NCBI GenBank assembly: GCA_047616645.1
Contig: JBLHIH010000003.1
Span: 1-64,000 of the forward strand
Reading direction: 5' to 3'
Origin: JAHRVQ01 sp047616645
Lineage (GTDB): Bacteria; Pseudomonadota; Gammaproteobacteria; Pseudomonadales; Azotimanducaceae
Length of the DNA stretch: 64,000 nt
Shown here in pieces: positions 52,440 through 61,331 of the stretch (positions are counted from its first letter, which is position 1; each line of letters begins with the position of its first letter). Below the pieces are notes generated by a model that made no database searches, had not been told where the DNA came from, and worked only from the letters and a program-made list of their open reading frames with translations. The translations under genes and the position numbers were made by a program.

Positions 52440-55400
52440 ATGAAGAACGAACTTTCAATTGATCATGTAGGCTACCTTGAAGACCTACACGAAATTCCAA
52501 AATACGTGCTCGGAAATGTTGTCCATGACCATGAAAAGCGTGGCTATTCATGTTGTTTTTGTGGAGTAGGTGATAGTGGATTTGTACAAACTGATATTAA
52601 GCCGATGGCAAACGAGCGTGTTACGTCGGGTGCTAAAGGATCTCTGATAGTCAAAATCGCTTCCAAAGAACAAAAATTCTCGGTGTTTATTGGAGATGAC
52701 TTAAGCTTGAAGTTAATGTGCGATGATGTCGTTTTTGAAGACGGCGCTTTGCTAACAGGTAATTTGAGTCTTGATGGCACTACAAAAGTAGTGCGTGGAA
52801 AAGCAGAGCGATTCGAAAAACTAAATGAAAATTCCGGAATCCACCATATTGATTTGTTACAAAGTGGCGGAAGTAATAACGAGACAAAAATCATACAAAG
52901 TACACCTACGAAAGGGTGTATGAAATTAACTCTGTCAATGATGAGGCAAAAAACTGCTTATCCCATTCATGTCAGGCCGAGCTATTTGGATGTAACTACC
53001 GGTAAAAGAGTTGCCATTAGCTATGCTGATGCCATTGATCGCTTTGCTGATATGCTGTTGCGGCATCGGGGTAAGTTAGGTCGCACCTTGATGTATGCCT
53101 GCGGCCAAATAGATTATTTTAGTATCTTCGCTTCACAGGAAGTATTTCGTTTGTTAGGCGTTAGAAACCTCACGGGTAACGCAGAACATTGTTTGAATGC
53201 CGGTGCTGTGCATAATGAAATGTTGACAGGTCAAGAAGGGCCATTTCTTACCTTGGATCAAAGTGTAAAAGGCGAAAATCGTTTGTTTTTGATGAATGGT
53301 TGGAATGGCCATATTACCCATCCACCTGCATTTCGATCAATTATTAAAAGAGAAAAACTCGATGCTTACATAATAGAAGTGATGGTGAGCGAGTCTGCTA
53401 TAGAAATTGCAAAAAGGCTGGATGCTAAAAATGTACTTTTGATCAAGCCGGCATCAGATCCCCATCTTGCCCTTGCCGTTGCACAGCAAATTTTTGTTAA
53501 CTATCCCGATGCGATAAAACAAGCGTTCATTTCAAAGTTTTCCGATTTGGGGAGCTTTGAGAAATATAAAGAACTCGCTCTCGACCCACGATTTGATGCT
53601 AGCCGTACGGCTAATAGAATTGCAGCAGAAGAAAAATATGTTTCAAGAATAGAATCCGCTATTAAGTCAATAGCAAGAAAGCTTAGTCATCCAGATACTG
53701 TTCCAATAAACATACCCTCGGTAGGTTTGTCCCAAACAAGCGGTGTTGTTGCACATTGTCTGTGGGGCGACTTATTGGCCATGTTGGGAAAGTATGGACT
53801 TAACCCAGATGGTAGTGTTGCGGGTGGAACTTTAAGAATACCTGGTCAGATAAATGCTGAATCTGAAGTTCAAGGATTGTCTCGTAAATATTTCCTCGGC
53901 CGTATTCCAATGGATAAGGCTAATGAGGTTGCTGGCAGAATGGGTCTTCCAGAAAACGCCTATCAAATGTGTGTTGAAGATACACCCAGAGCAGCGCTTG
54001 ATTACTCGGACATGGTTGAAGAAAATGAACTCTTTGTCTATCTGGGGACGCAGTTTGAAGCCAATATGATGGAACGAAAACGTTGGCTGCAAAAATTGGA
54101 GCAAGACAAGGTTTCTATGGTCGTCATCGATCCGTTTCCTGATCCCTATAGCATAGCGCATGCTGAGTTAATTATTCCCTCTCCGCCTCATCCTGCAACC
54201 GCAAAACTCTACCAAAACGGAGAGTGGAAATTGTCCATGTCGGCGCCGCATAAAAAGGCACACGAGGAGAGTCGTTCCGATGCGACTATAATTTATGATG
54301 TTATGAGTCGGATAGGAGAGAAATTAAAAAACGATGCGCAGTTGCAGGAGACGCATAAAGATCTTTATCAGCATGTTCAAAGCGGCTACTTAGAAGGGCG
54401 ATTTTCACCATCAGGGCTAGAACGCTTCGAGGGTGAGGTTAACCGTGAACAATTATGGGAGAGAATACAAGATTACCTTCATGGCGGTAGTGGACCTTTG
54501 TATTGCAGTTTTGATCATGCTGATGGAAGACCCATTGAATGGCAAGAATTGATAGAGCAAGGATCTATTACCTATGGCGGTGTAGGTGAAAATCGATATG
54601 TGTTGGATTATGACAAGCCCTCACCCTATTCGAATATATTCCGCGAGCCTTGCCAGTTTAAATTTTTCACGCCGGATGAGAAAGATTTGAGTTTTCCAGA
54701 TGGGATTGTACTCAATACGGGCCGTTCTCCTCTTTCTCAAGATAAGAAGCTTATTCGTTATGCGACATCCACATTTAATGCTGGGAAATCGACGCCAATC
54801 GTTGATATGCCTGATGAGAATCCTATCCATTTATCTCCAAATTTGGCGTCGCGCTTAAATTTGAAGACAGGAGACTTGGCAAAAATAACAAATCGCCACC
54901 ATGAAGACGAATTGATTCTGCCTGTTGAAGTTAATGACCGTGTAAAGGGTGACAGCCTTTATGTTAGTTTTCACAAATCGCGTGGCCAAATGGAGAGGGG
55001 GCAATACATCAATGATGTCAGCTCTAGGTTAGGTCGATGTCAATATTCTGCACAAACCTCTGTGAAGGCTAGCGAAGTCTATTTGGAGAAAGCCCAAAGT
55101 TCAGCGCCGGATACGCGACTACTCGACCCAACGGGCGATCTTCCAGTTTGGGATGGAGAAAATACTCAGTTATACGTCACAGATATTATTGAAGAAACAC
55201 ATGATGTATTTACCTTTCGATTTCAGGGCGATCCACTTTGCCGTTTTGAATATAAGCCTGGTCAATACTGTACATTTATACTAAATATAGATGGAAAGCG
55301 CGTCCTGCGCTCCTACACAATATCATCAACACCTACACGACCGTTTATATTAGAAGTAACTGTAAAGAGAGTGCCTGGTGGGCTAGTTTCCAATTGGTTG

Positions 55401-56171
55401 CCGGACAATTTGACAATCGGTGATCGGATAAAAATAGCCGGTCCAAAGGGGAAATTCTGTTTAGAGCCAGGTGGTATTGCCAAAAAAATATTATTTCTTG
55501 GTGCTGGTAGTGGTGTCACTCCGATGATGTCTATGAGCCGGTGGTTAAGTGATATCTCCGCTAATGTAGATATGAAATTTTTCAATTCTGTTCGAGGTCC
55601 AAATGACATTATTTTCGAAAAAGAGATTGAGTTTCTAACAACGCGATTCCGTACATTCTCACCAGTCATGATTACAAGCTCCAGAGAGACTGAGCAATGG
55701 GATGGTTATAAAGGTCGCGTGAATAAAGATATGTTAATGTCACTCGCGCCAGATCTATTTGAACGCACTATTTACATATGTGGTCCCGAAGGTTTCATGA
55801 ATTCGGCGAAGGAGATGATCATTGAGCTTGGCTTTGATCAGTCAAATTTACATCTTGAGAGTTTTGGTGGTGCACGAAGTAGCGCCGGATCAGAGGAGGC
55901 GGCATCAGGAGATATTGCTATTGATTTTGCGAAGACGGGAAAAGTTACCACTACTAATGGTGAAATGACTATCCTTGATTTTGCAGAAGCTAATGAAATA
56001 GAGGTGGACTATTCTTGTCGCTCGGGTAGTTGTGGTGAGTGCAAAATGAAATTGATTAAAGGCAAGGTGCGATCTGAAACCGATGAAGGACTGACAGAGG
56101 AAGAAAAGCAGGCAGGCTATTTCCTTAGTTGCGTTTCACACCCTACTGAAAGCTCGAGTTTTGATGCGTAG
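52440..56171 (+). CDS. Molybdopterin oxidoreductase fused to FAD/NAD reductase and 2Fe-2S ferredoxin
   Basis: A 1243-residue single-chain redox enzyme. Residues 1 to about 890 are a molybdopterin oxidoreductase of the nitrate-reductase/formate-dehydrogenase superfamily with a molybdopterin-dinucleotide-binding part near 755-890 (LNTGRSPLSQDK, LKTGDLAKITNRH). The likely Mo-ligand region reads NLTGNAEHCLNAGAVHNE with Cys251. The N-terminal cluster motif is altered: SCCFCGVGDSG (Cys38, 39, 41) lacks the cysteine after GVG, and the next cysteine (Cys160) comes after an inserted beta-rich stretch of about 100 residues. From about residue 901 a ferredoxin-reductase module follows, with RSYTIS for FAD, LGAGSGVTPMMS for NAD(P)H and CGPEGFM. 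The end is a plant-type 2Fe-2S domain with Cys1193, 1198, 1201 and 1231. Electrons could pass NAD(P)H to FAD to 2Fe-2S to Mo within one chain. The substrate is probably an oxyanion such as nitrate, from the NarK neighbour (inference). Confidence 0.88.
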   Translation: MKNELSIDHVGYLEDLHEIPKYVLGNVVHDHEKRGYSCCFCGVGDSGFVQTDIKPMANERVTSGAKGSLIVKIASKEQKFSVFIGDDLSLKLMCDDVVFEDGALLTGNLSLDGTTKVVRGKAERFEKLNENSGIHHIDLLQSGGSNNETKIIQSTPTKGCMKLTLSMMRQKTAYPIHVRPSYLDVTTGKRVAISYADAIDRFADMLLRHRGKLGRTLMYACGQIDYFSIFASQEVFRLLGVRNLTGNAEHCLNAGAVHNEMLTGQEGPFLTLDQSVKGENRLFLMNGWNGHITHPPAFRSIIKREKLDAYIIEVMVSESAIEIAKRLDAKNVLLIKPASDPHLALAVAQQIFVNYPDAIKQAFISKFSDLGSFEKYKELALDPRFDASRTANRIAAEEKYVSRIESAIKSIARKLSHPDTVPINIPSVGLSQTSGVVAHCLWGDLLAMLGKYGLNPDGSVAGGTLRIPGQINAESEVQGLSRKYFLGRIPMDKANEVAGRMGLPENAYQMCVEDTPRAALDYSDMVEENELFVYLGTQFEANMMERKRWLQKLEQDKVSMVVIDPFPDPYSIAHAELIIPSPPHPATAKLYQNGEWKLSMSAPHKKAHEESRSDATIIYDVMSRIGEKLKNDAQLQETHKDLYQHVQSGYLEGRFSPSGLERFEGEVNREQLWERIQDYLHGGSGPLYCSFDHADGRPIEWQELIEQGSITYGGVGENRYVLDYDKPSPYSNIFREPCQFKFFTPDEKDLSFPDGIVLNTGRSPLSQDKKLIRYATSTFNAGKSTPIVDMPDENPIHLSPNLASRLNLKTGDLAKITNRHHEDELILPVEVNDRVKGDSLYVSFHKSRGQMERGQYINDVSSRLGRCQYSAQTSVKASEVYLEKAQSSAPDTRLLDPTGDLPVWDGENTQLYVTDIIEETHDVFTFRFQGDPLCRFEYKPGQYCTFILNIDGKRVLRSYTISSTPTRPFILEVTVKRVPGGLVSNWLPDNLTIGDRIKIAGPKGKFCLEPGGIAKKILFLGAGSGVTPMMSMSRWLSDISANVDMKFFNSVRGPNDIIFEKEIEFLTTRFRTFSPVMITSSRETEQWDGYKGRVNKDMLMSLAPDLFERTIYICGPEGFMNSAKEMIIELGFDQSNLHLESFGGARSSAGSEEAASGDIAIDFAKTGKVTTTNGEMTILDFAEANEIEVDYSCRSGSCGECKMKLIKGKVRSETDEGLTEEEKQAGYFLSCVSHPTESSSFDA

Positions 56172-56228
56172 CTCGTGAATAAGTAGCTCGTGAATAAGTA
56201 GCTCGTGAATAAGTAGCTCGTGAATAAG
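56169..56228. repeat. 15-bp tandem repeat, four copies, starting on a stop codon
   Basis: TAGCTCGTGAATAAG is repeated four times without change. The first three bases are the TAG stop of the molybdopterin enzyme gene, and the array fills the space to the stop of the convergent MarR gene (56232). Confidence 0.97.
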
Positions 56229-56231
56229 AAG

Positions 56232-56693
56232 CTAACGATAACGATATTCGTCGAGATACTTTCTGACCTTCTTTATCGCTTTAACTTGTTTTTTAATGTC
56301 CGAGGCAGGAAAGGTTTGGGCGAATTCTTCAAGTAAGGGCGAGATTCCCTCTATGGCTGAATCTCTTACGTCACGTCCTTTTTTTGTCAATTTTACGATT
56401 TTGCTTCTTCCGCTATTTGGGTCTGGTGTAATTGAAATTAATTTTTTATCGTGTAATTTCTTGAGTGTATTTGTCATGGCGCCTTTAGTGACTTGAAATG
56501 CAGTTGATAATCTCCCGGGCGTTGCCACATTATCGACACGGATGAACCAATTTAGCACTGAAAATTGAGAAGTGGTTAAGCCAGCGGGTAGCTTTTGTTC
56601 GAGTATGCCATTGCTCAGTTGGGATATGATATTCAATTCGTTGAAGTATGAGAACAGTACTTCAATATCTCTCCTCTGATTTTCTTTTGTCAT
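56232..56693 (-). CDS. MarR-family transcriptional regulator
   Basis: A 153-residue winged-helix regulator; LTTSQFSVLNWFIRV, the recognition part VTKGAMTNTLKKLHDKKL and the wing DPNSGRSKIVKLTKKG are typical of MarR. It is divergent from the small membrane protein at 56.86 kb and may regulate that gene and the SDR after it. AT-rich inverted segments lie in the shared 166-bp region. Its sequence differs clearly from the MarR at 24.2 kb. Confidence 0.92.
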   Translation of the reverse strand: MTKENQRRDIEVLFSYFNELNIISQLSNGILEQKLPAGLTTSQFSVLNWFIRVDNVATPGRLSTAFQVTKGAMTNTLKKLHDKKLISITPDPNSGRSKIVKLTKKGRDVRDSAIEGISPLLEEFAQTFPASDIKKQVKAIKKVRKYLDEYRYR

Positions 56694-56780
56694 ATACTTT
56701 TCTCAATGGTCACTTCAGTTTTCGTCACTTCGGTATGCGCAGTTACAAATTGAATAGTTACCGTTGTCTATCTCTTTAGA

Positions 56781-56813
56781 TAGTTTACAATTAAACTGTT
56801 TAGATATAAACTA
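56781..56813. promoter_or_regulatory. Candidate operator in the MarR divergent region
   Basis: TAGTTTA (56781-56787) and TAAACTA (56807-56813) are perfect 7-bp inverted arms; within them TAGTTTACAATTAAACTG is a near-perfect shorter palindrome. MarR dimers bind such AT-rich inverted repeats, but no second copy supports this one. Confidence 0.4.
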
Positions 56814-56859
56814 TTATGTATTACGTAAAAGCTTTAATCAATTACTTGGAGAAATATCT

Positions 56860-57270
56860 ATGAAAATTATTTATTGGCTTGTCGGGTCTGTTCTTGGCGT
56901 CATCGTTCTATTCTTCGTACTTCAGACAGCGGCATCTGAAAGAGTGGAAGTGGTTGAATTGCATACAATAGATGCGAAAGGTGATTCTGTTACGACGCGA
57001 TTGTGGGTTATGGATCATGAGGGGATGCAGTATTTAAGAGTGGGGGGCGACGGTTCGGGTTGGTTTGCAAGAATACAGGCCAATAAAACAATTCAACTCA
57101 CACGTGGGGATGCTACAAAGACTTATGAATCAAAAACGCGCCCAGATAAGAGTGAGTTGATAAATATGTTGATGCAGGATAAGTATACCTGGGGAGATGA
57201 TTTTTTTGCCACCATGTTTGGTGGACGGGAAGGGTCAATTCCAATTGAGCTGCATGAAGTGCCGGGATAG
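56860..57270 (+). CDS. Small membrane-anchored protein, DUF385/nitroreductase-like fold possible
   Basis: A 136-residue protein from the ATG at 56860, supported by GGAG eight bases upstream; an in-frame start at 56764 would add residues lying in the operator region. One N-terminal membrane helix (IIYWLVGSVLGVIVLFFVLQ) is followed by a hydrophilic part with TRLWVMDHEGMQYLRVGG, reminiscent of small F420/FMN-binding split-barrel proteins; the match is weak. It is the first gene after the divergent MarR regulator and 109 bp before an SDR. Confidence 0.7.
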   Translation: MKIIYWLVGSVLGVIVLFFVLQTAASERVEVVELHTIDAKGDSVTTRLWVMDHEGMQYLRVGGDGSGWFARIQANKTIQLTRGDATKTYESKTRPDKSELINMLMQDKYTWGDDFFATMFGGREGSIPIELHEVPG

Positions 57271-57379
57271 TATGCAGACTGTAGTAGACTGCTAGTTATC
57301 TCTTAACTCCTGTTGACAGTAAAATTTGTAATGTTGTTAGATAGAGAATAAATTTTTAACATAAAAAAGGAAAGTAGAC

Positions 57380-58144
57380 ATGCAAATAGAAAACAACAAG
57401 GCAATTTTCGTTGGTGGTGCATCAGGTATGTGTCGTGCAACAGCAATAAGATTTGCTAATAAAGGCGGTCAGCTTGCCATATTAGATCTAGAAAATTCTG
57501 ATGGCAAAAAAATTGCCGAAGATCTTGGTGGTAAATTCTACCCCTGCAATGTGATGGATTTTGATGGAATGGCCTCCGTTATAGATGAAGCTGTGGCAGA
57601 TATGGGTGATTTGCAGTTTATGGTGAATACTGCTGGTGGTGGCTTGGCGCAGAAGACGGTCAAGCGTGATGGGACTAGACATTCTTTGGATGATTTTAGA
57701 AGAGTAATTGATCTTAACTTAATCGCCTCGTTTAACATCAACTCAATAGCGGCAGAGCATATGGCAAAAAACGAGCCTAATGATATTGGTGAAAGGGGCG
57801 TGATGATAAATACAGCTTCCATAGCTGCCTTTGAAGGACAAATTGGTCAGGTAGCCTATTCAGCAGCCAAAGGTGCTATTACTGCCATGACACTAACAAT
57901 GGCTCGCGATCTTGGTTCTTTAGGTATCCGATGTATGACAATAGCCCCAAGCCTATTTGATACGGGATTGACTGCTGGGATTCCAGACGAAGGTGCGCTG
58001 CAACTTACAAAAGACGCGGCTTTCCCGCGGCGAATGGGTCAGCCAGATGAGTTCGCTGTAATGGCAATATCGATTTTTGAATGTGCAATGATGAATGGAT
58101 CTACTATTCGAGTAGATGGTGGGCAACGATTCGCACCCCGTTAA
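57380..58144 (+). CDS. SDR oxidoreductase, 3-hydroxyacyl-CoA dehydrogenase type II-like
   Basis: A 254-residue SDR. The cofactor loop reads VGGASGMCRATA, with Asp in LAILDLEN favouring NAD. NTAGGGLAQK replaces the usual NNAG, MINTASIAAFEG supplies the serine, and Tyr160/Lys164 form the YxxxK pair. The pattern, including IAPSLFDTGL and FPRRMGQPDEFA, recalls the HSD10/type II hydroxyacyl-CoA dehydrogenases of fatty-acid or sterol side-chain oxidation. AAGGAAAG precedes the ATG. It converges on a P450 gene. Confidence 0.9.
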   Translation: MQIENNKAIFVGGASGMCRATAIRFANKGGQLAILDLENSDGKKIAEDLGGKFYPCNVMDFDGMASVIDEAVADMGDLQFMVNTAGGGLAQKTVKRDGTRHSLDDFRRVIDLNLIASFNINSIAAEHMAKNEPNDIGERGVMINTASIAAFEGQIGQVAYSAAKGAITAMTLTMARDLGSLGIRCMTIAPSLFDTGLTAGIPDEGALQLTKDAAFPRRMGQPDEFAVMAISIFECAMMNGSTIRVDGGQRFAPR

Positions 58145-58168
58145 AACGGGTGGGAGATGGGCCCTATG

Positions 58169-59521
58169 CTAGTCTCGAATTGTAACAGGTAGATCCGTTA
58201 TACCATGTACGAAGCTGGAGTTTAGCAGTGTTGGGTCGCCGGTCACTTCTACTTTAGAGAATCGTGAATTAATTTCTTCCCACATGACGCGAAGTTGCAT
58301 TTCTGCAAGGCGGTTACCAACGCAACGATGTAGTCCATAGCCAAAAGAGGTATGGGTTCGAGGATTGGCGCGGTCTATAATAAATTTGTTTGCGTCTTGG
58401 ATATAGTCTTCATCTCTGTTGCCAGAAATGTACCACATGGCGACGCGATCACCTTTCTTGATGTGTTTGCCATTAAGCTCTGTGTCATGGAGGGCTGTTC
58501 TTGCCATATGGGCAAGGGGTGTTTGCCAACGAATAATTTCTGGAACCATTTTTGGAATCAATCCAGGGTTTTGTAATAGCTTTTCATATTGGTCTGGGTT
58601 TTGGTTTAGTGCGAGTACGCCTCCTGAGATGGAATTTCTTGTAGTGTCATTACCGCCAACGATGAGTAGCATAATGTTGCCGAGGAGTTCTTGAGGTGAC
58701 ATATTATTGGTAGACGGGTCATGCGCTAACATTGATATTAGATCAAACTTTGCGGGCTCTTTTTTTCGTGCTTCATAATATTCAGTGAAGTAGGCCAGAC
58801 ATTCGAATAATACATTAAAGCCCTCTTCTGGATTCTCGAAAACTTCTGGATCAGAAAGATTTTGAACCGTGTCTGACCAATACACCAATTTCAGCCTGTC
58901 TTCTTGTGGGACATCAAAGAGTGTTGCTAACATCTGTCCAGTCAATTCAACGGAAACATGTTTTACCCAATTGAATTCTTCGTTTCGTGGTAAATCGTCT
59001 AATATGAGTCCGATTCGTTGACGAATAATAGGTTCCAACTCTGCGAGGTTTCTGGGGATAAACATGGGGGTGACAACTTTTCGTTGGGCATCATGCTTGG
59101 GTGGATCTTGTTGGATGAACATGGGGAGGGCAAATGGGTCGTCATCTTCTCTGGGGACTGCGCCAAGGAGGATGCCGCCTAGCCTTTGTTGTGATGAAAA
59201 AACATCGTGGCTTTTATCGACTTGCATGATGTCCTCATACTTGGTGACCGACCAGTGGGGGCCAACGATACTGTCTTCGTGATAGTGCACTGGATCTTCT
59301 TTTCTCAGTCGTGCGAAATGATCCCATACGGTATCATTTGCGAATAAAGCAGGATGAGCTGGGTCTAAATCATCCAGAGGAATATCATTCACATCGAAGA
59401 AGGGATCAATGGCAAAGGCATCAGCAACTTCCTTATTTGAAATGCTTAGATCACCACCTTGCATACGCTTGCTTAATTCATGCCGCTTGTCGCCGTTTGT
59501 TTCCCTATACTGAACGCTCAT
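58169..59521 (-). CDS. Cytochrome P450, CYP125/CYP108-like
   Basis: A 450-residue P450. The heme loop FGYGLHRCVGNRLAE has Cys400; the I-helix motif is GGNDTTRNS, and ExxR appears in PEIIRWQTPLAH. GGNDTT with RCVGNRLA is typical of bacterial P450s acting on sterol, terpene or alkane side chains. No ferredoxin gene is adjacent. The upstream region holds 8-bp tandem repeats. Confidence 0.93.
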   Translation of the reverse strand: MSVQYRETNGDKRHELSKRMQGGDLSISNKEVADAFAIDPFFDVNDIPLDDLDPAHPALFANDTVWDHFARLRKEDPVHYHEDSIVGPHWSVTKYEDIMQVDKSHDVFSSQQRLGGILLGAVPREDDDPFALPMFIQQDPPKHDAQRKVVTPMFIPRNLAELEPIIRQRIGLILDDLPRNEEFNWVKHVSVELTGQMLATLFDVPQEDRLKLVYWSDTVQNLSDPEVFENPEEGFNVLFECLAYFTEYYEARKKEPAKFDLISMLAHDPSTNNMSPQELLGNIMLLIVGGNDTTRNSISGGVLALNQNPDQYEKLLQNPGLIPKMVPEIIRWQTPLAHMARTALHDTELNGKHIKKGDRVAMWYISGNRDEDYIQDANKFIIDRANPRTHTSFGYGLHRCVGNRLAEMQLRVMWEEINSRFSKVEVTGDPTLLNSSFVHGITDLPVTIRD

Positions 59522-59561
59522 GACGGTTGCTCCCGTTAATTATGCTTATAATTCGATTCAT

Positions 59562-59619
59562 CTAACCATTTAACTATTTAACCATCTAACTATCCATAAT
59601 CAATAGATCAATAGATCAA
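59562..59619. repeat. 8-bp AT-rich tandem repeats upstream of the P450 gene
   Basis: Four degenerate 8-mers of the form (C/T)TAAC(C/T)AT run from 59562 to 59593; after a short break AATAGATC occurs twice (59602-59617). They occupy the gap between the P450 start and the aldo/keto reductase stop, both on the minus strand. Confidence 0.8.
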
Positions 59620-59659
59620 TTCTAGGTCCGGAATGCCAATTTTATTGGACATTTGTCTT

Positions 59660-60667
59660 TCAACGATATCCTTCTACAACCGCTTGTCTAGGCAATGACC
59701 ACCATGCTGCTTCACATGCAGCATTGAGTTCATCATCAAATTTTACATCCAAAGCTGCCACGTTCGCATCAAGTTGATCTGCTTTACTCGCGCCAATAAT
59801 GGCGGAAGTAATCCCTTTTTGCTTTAGTACCCACGCGACGGCGACAGAAACCATGTTTAGATGTTTCTCCTGGACGATGTTTTTTAGTGTTTCAACAGCC
59901 GAAAATTGGCTGTCATGCCAGTATCTTGCCTGATACCTGTCTGCTGCTGTGCCTAAGGTAAATCTTGTGCCACGCTCGGGTGACTGTCCAGGTTTATATT
60001 TGCCAGATAGAAACCCTCCAGCGAGGGGATTGTAAACAAGCACCCCAAGCCCTTCATGGTTTGCAAGCGGTAATAATTCTGTTTCGATTTCTCTATATAA
60101 CAAATTGTAGCGAGGTTGGACTGAGGCATATCCTGTCATTCCCATTTGGCTTGCAACTTTCACAGCTTCTCCAAGGCGCCAAGCTGGGTAATTTGAACAC
60201 CCCAGGTACCGTACTTTCCCATCTCGCACCAAGTCGTCAAAAGCACGGAGAGTTTCGGCAATAGGTGTGTCGGTATCAAAACCATGTGATTGATAGAGAT
60301 CGATATAGTCAGTTTGTAGTCGCCGAAGACTTTGCTCAACGGACTGGATAATGTGTTGGCGGGATAAACCTCTGTTATTGGGGCGAGCGCTGGTAGGTGC
60401 AAAACACTTGGTGGCAATAATTAACTTCTCCCTATTACCTCGGGCTTTCATCCATCGACCTATAATAGCTTCGGTCTCACCAATCGTTTGCTTTGTGCCT
60501 CCAAGAGGATAAGCATCAGCGGTATCCAGAAATGAGAGTCTATGGGATAAGGCTTTATCCAAGATCCTCATGGATTCTTCTTCGTCAACCTGTAATCCGA
60601 AAGTCATTGTCCCTAAGCACAAAACAGGCACTTCTAGTCCGTGTTTTCCTAATCTTCTGTAGTCCAT
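59660..60667 (-). CDS. Aldo/keto reductase
   Basis: A 335-residue TIM-barrel NADPH oxidoreductase. The catalytic tetrad is visible: Asp in FLDTADAY, the tyrosine two residues later, Lys in LIIATKCF and His in LYQSHGFD. The C-terminal cofactor site appears in TSAIIGASKADQ. It resembles the AKR11/12-like group; the physiological aldehyde or ketone is unknown. It lies upstream of the P450 gene on the same strand, separated by the repeat region. Confidence 0.92.
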   Translation of the reverse strand: MDYRRLGKHGLEVPVLCLGTMTFGLQVDEEESMRILDKALSHRLSFLDTADAYPLGGTKQTIGETEAIIGRWMKARGNREKLIIATKCFAPTSARPNNRGLSRQHIIQSVEQSLRRLQTDYIDLYQSHGFDTDTPIAETLRAFDDLVRDGKVRYLGCSNYPAWRLGEAVKVASQMGMTGYASVQPRYNLLYREIETELLPLANHEGLGVLVYNPLAGGFLSGKYKPGQSPERGTRFTLGTAADRYQARYWHDSQFSAVETLKNIVQEKHLNMVSVAVAWVLKQKGITSAIIGASKADQLDANVAALDVKFDDELNAACEAAWWSLPRQAVVEGYR

Positions 60668-61331
60668 AAACCTAATCCCTTATTTTAATTCTCTATGCTT
60701 AACTTTCTCAGCCTGAATCCCTAAGCTTAGATTCCTAACTATAATTGCCATGCTTCCCGGATATATACTTATCGTGTTGTCCTAAGTAAAACTATCCACT
60801 ATTAATAGTGGAAATATTCTGGCGCTCGTTTGTCCGCATATATCAGATATAATATTGCATATGTGATTGGAAAATTAACATAATCTATATTTAATCTCAC
60901 TTCTCCATTGCTGACATTGTCATTTTCAACAGGGTGAAGAACATCCATGTACAAGACGATCGATTAATAAATCTATCACTTCATCGGTGTTATCTACCTT
61001 AACAAGCGTTATGCTTTTATGACTTTGTTGTCTGCCGGTGTTGCATGCTGATTGAGTTTTTGTCGATTTCTTTCTGTTTGGATCTGCTGATAGTGGATGC
61101 TTGAGTGTTGGTAGGCGTGAGATTAAAAAGTGCCGCTATGCGCTCTCTAACACGAGCTGAGTCTGGATAGGCATAACCAGTGATGAATACCTAAGGTATA
61201 TTGACAGAAAAACCGATCAACTTTTTATCGACTAACGTGCTGGATAGTTACAAAATATTAATACGATCTTTATAAAGCCTTCACACACTCAGTGCAGAAT
61301 GCTGCCCGTTGAAAAATAAGGAATAAGAAAG
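60668..61331. other. 664-bp gap with a probable decayed minus-strand regulator gene
   Basis: No intact gene is seen. On the minus strand, 61247 to 61017 reads LSSTLVDKKLIGFSVNIP, an in-frame TAG at 61191-61193, then VFITGYAYPDSARVRERI and ALFNLTP; a second frame, 61015 to 60926, continues SITLVKVDNTDEVIDLLIDR. ALFNLTP followed by a polar stretch is weakly like the start of a LuxR-type helix-turn-helix. The pieces suggest a gene broken by a stop and a frameshift. The rest is AT-rich and should contain the porin promoter. Confidence 0.4.
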
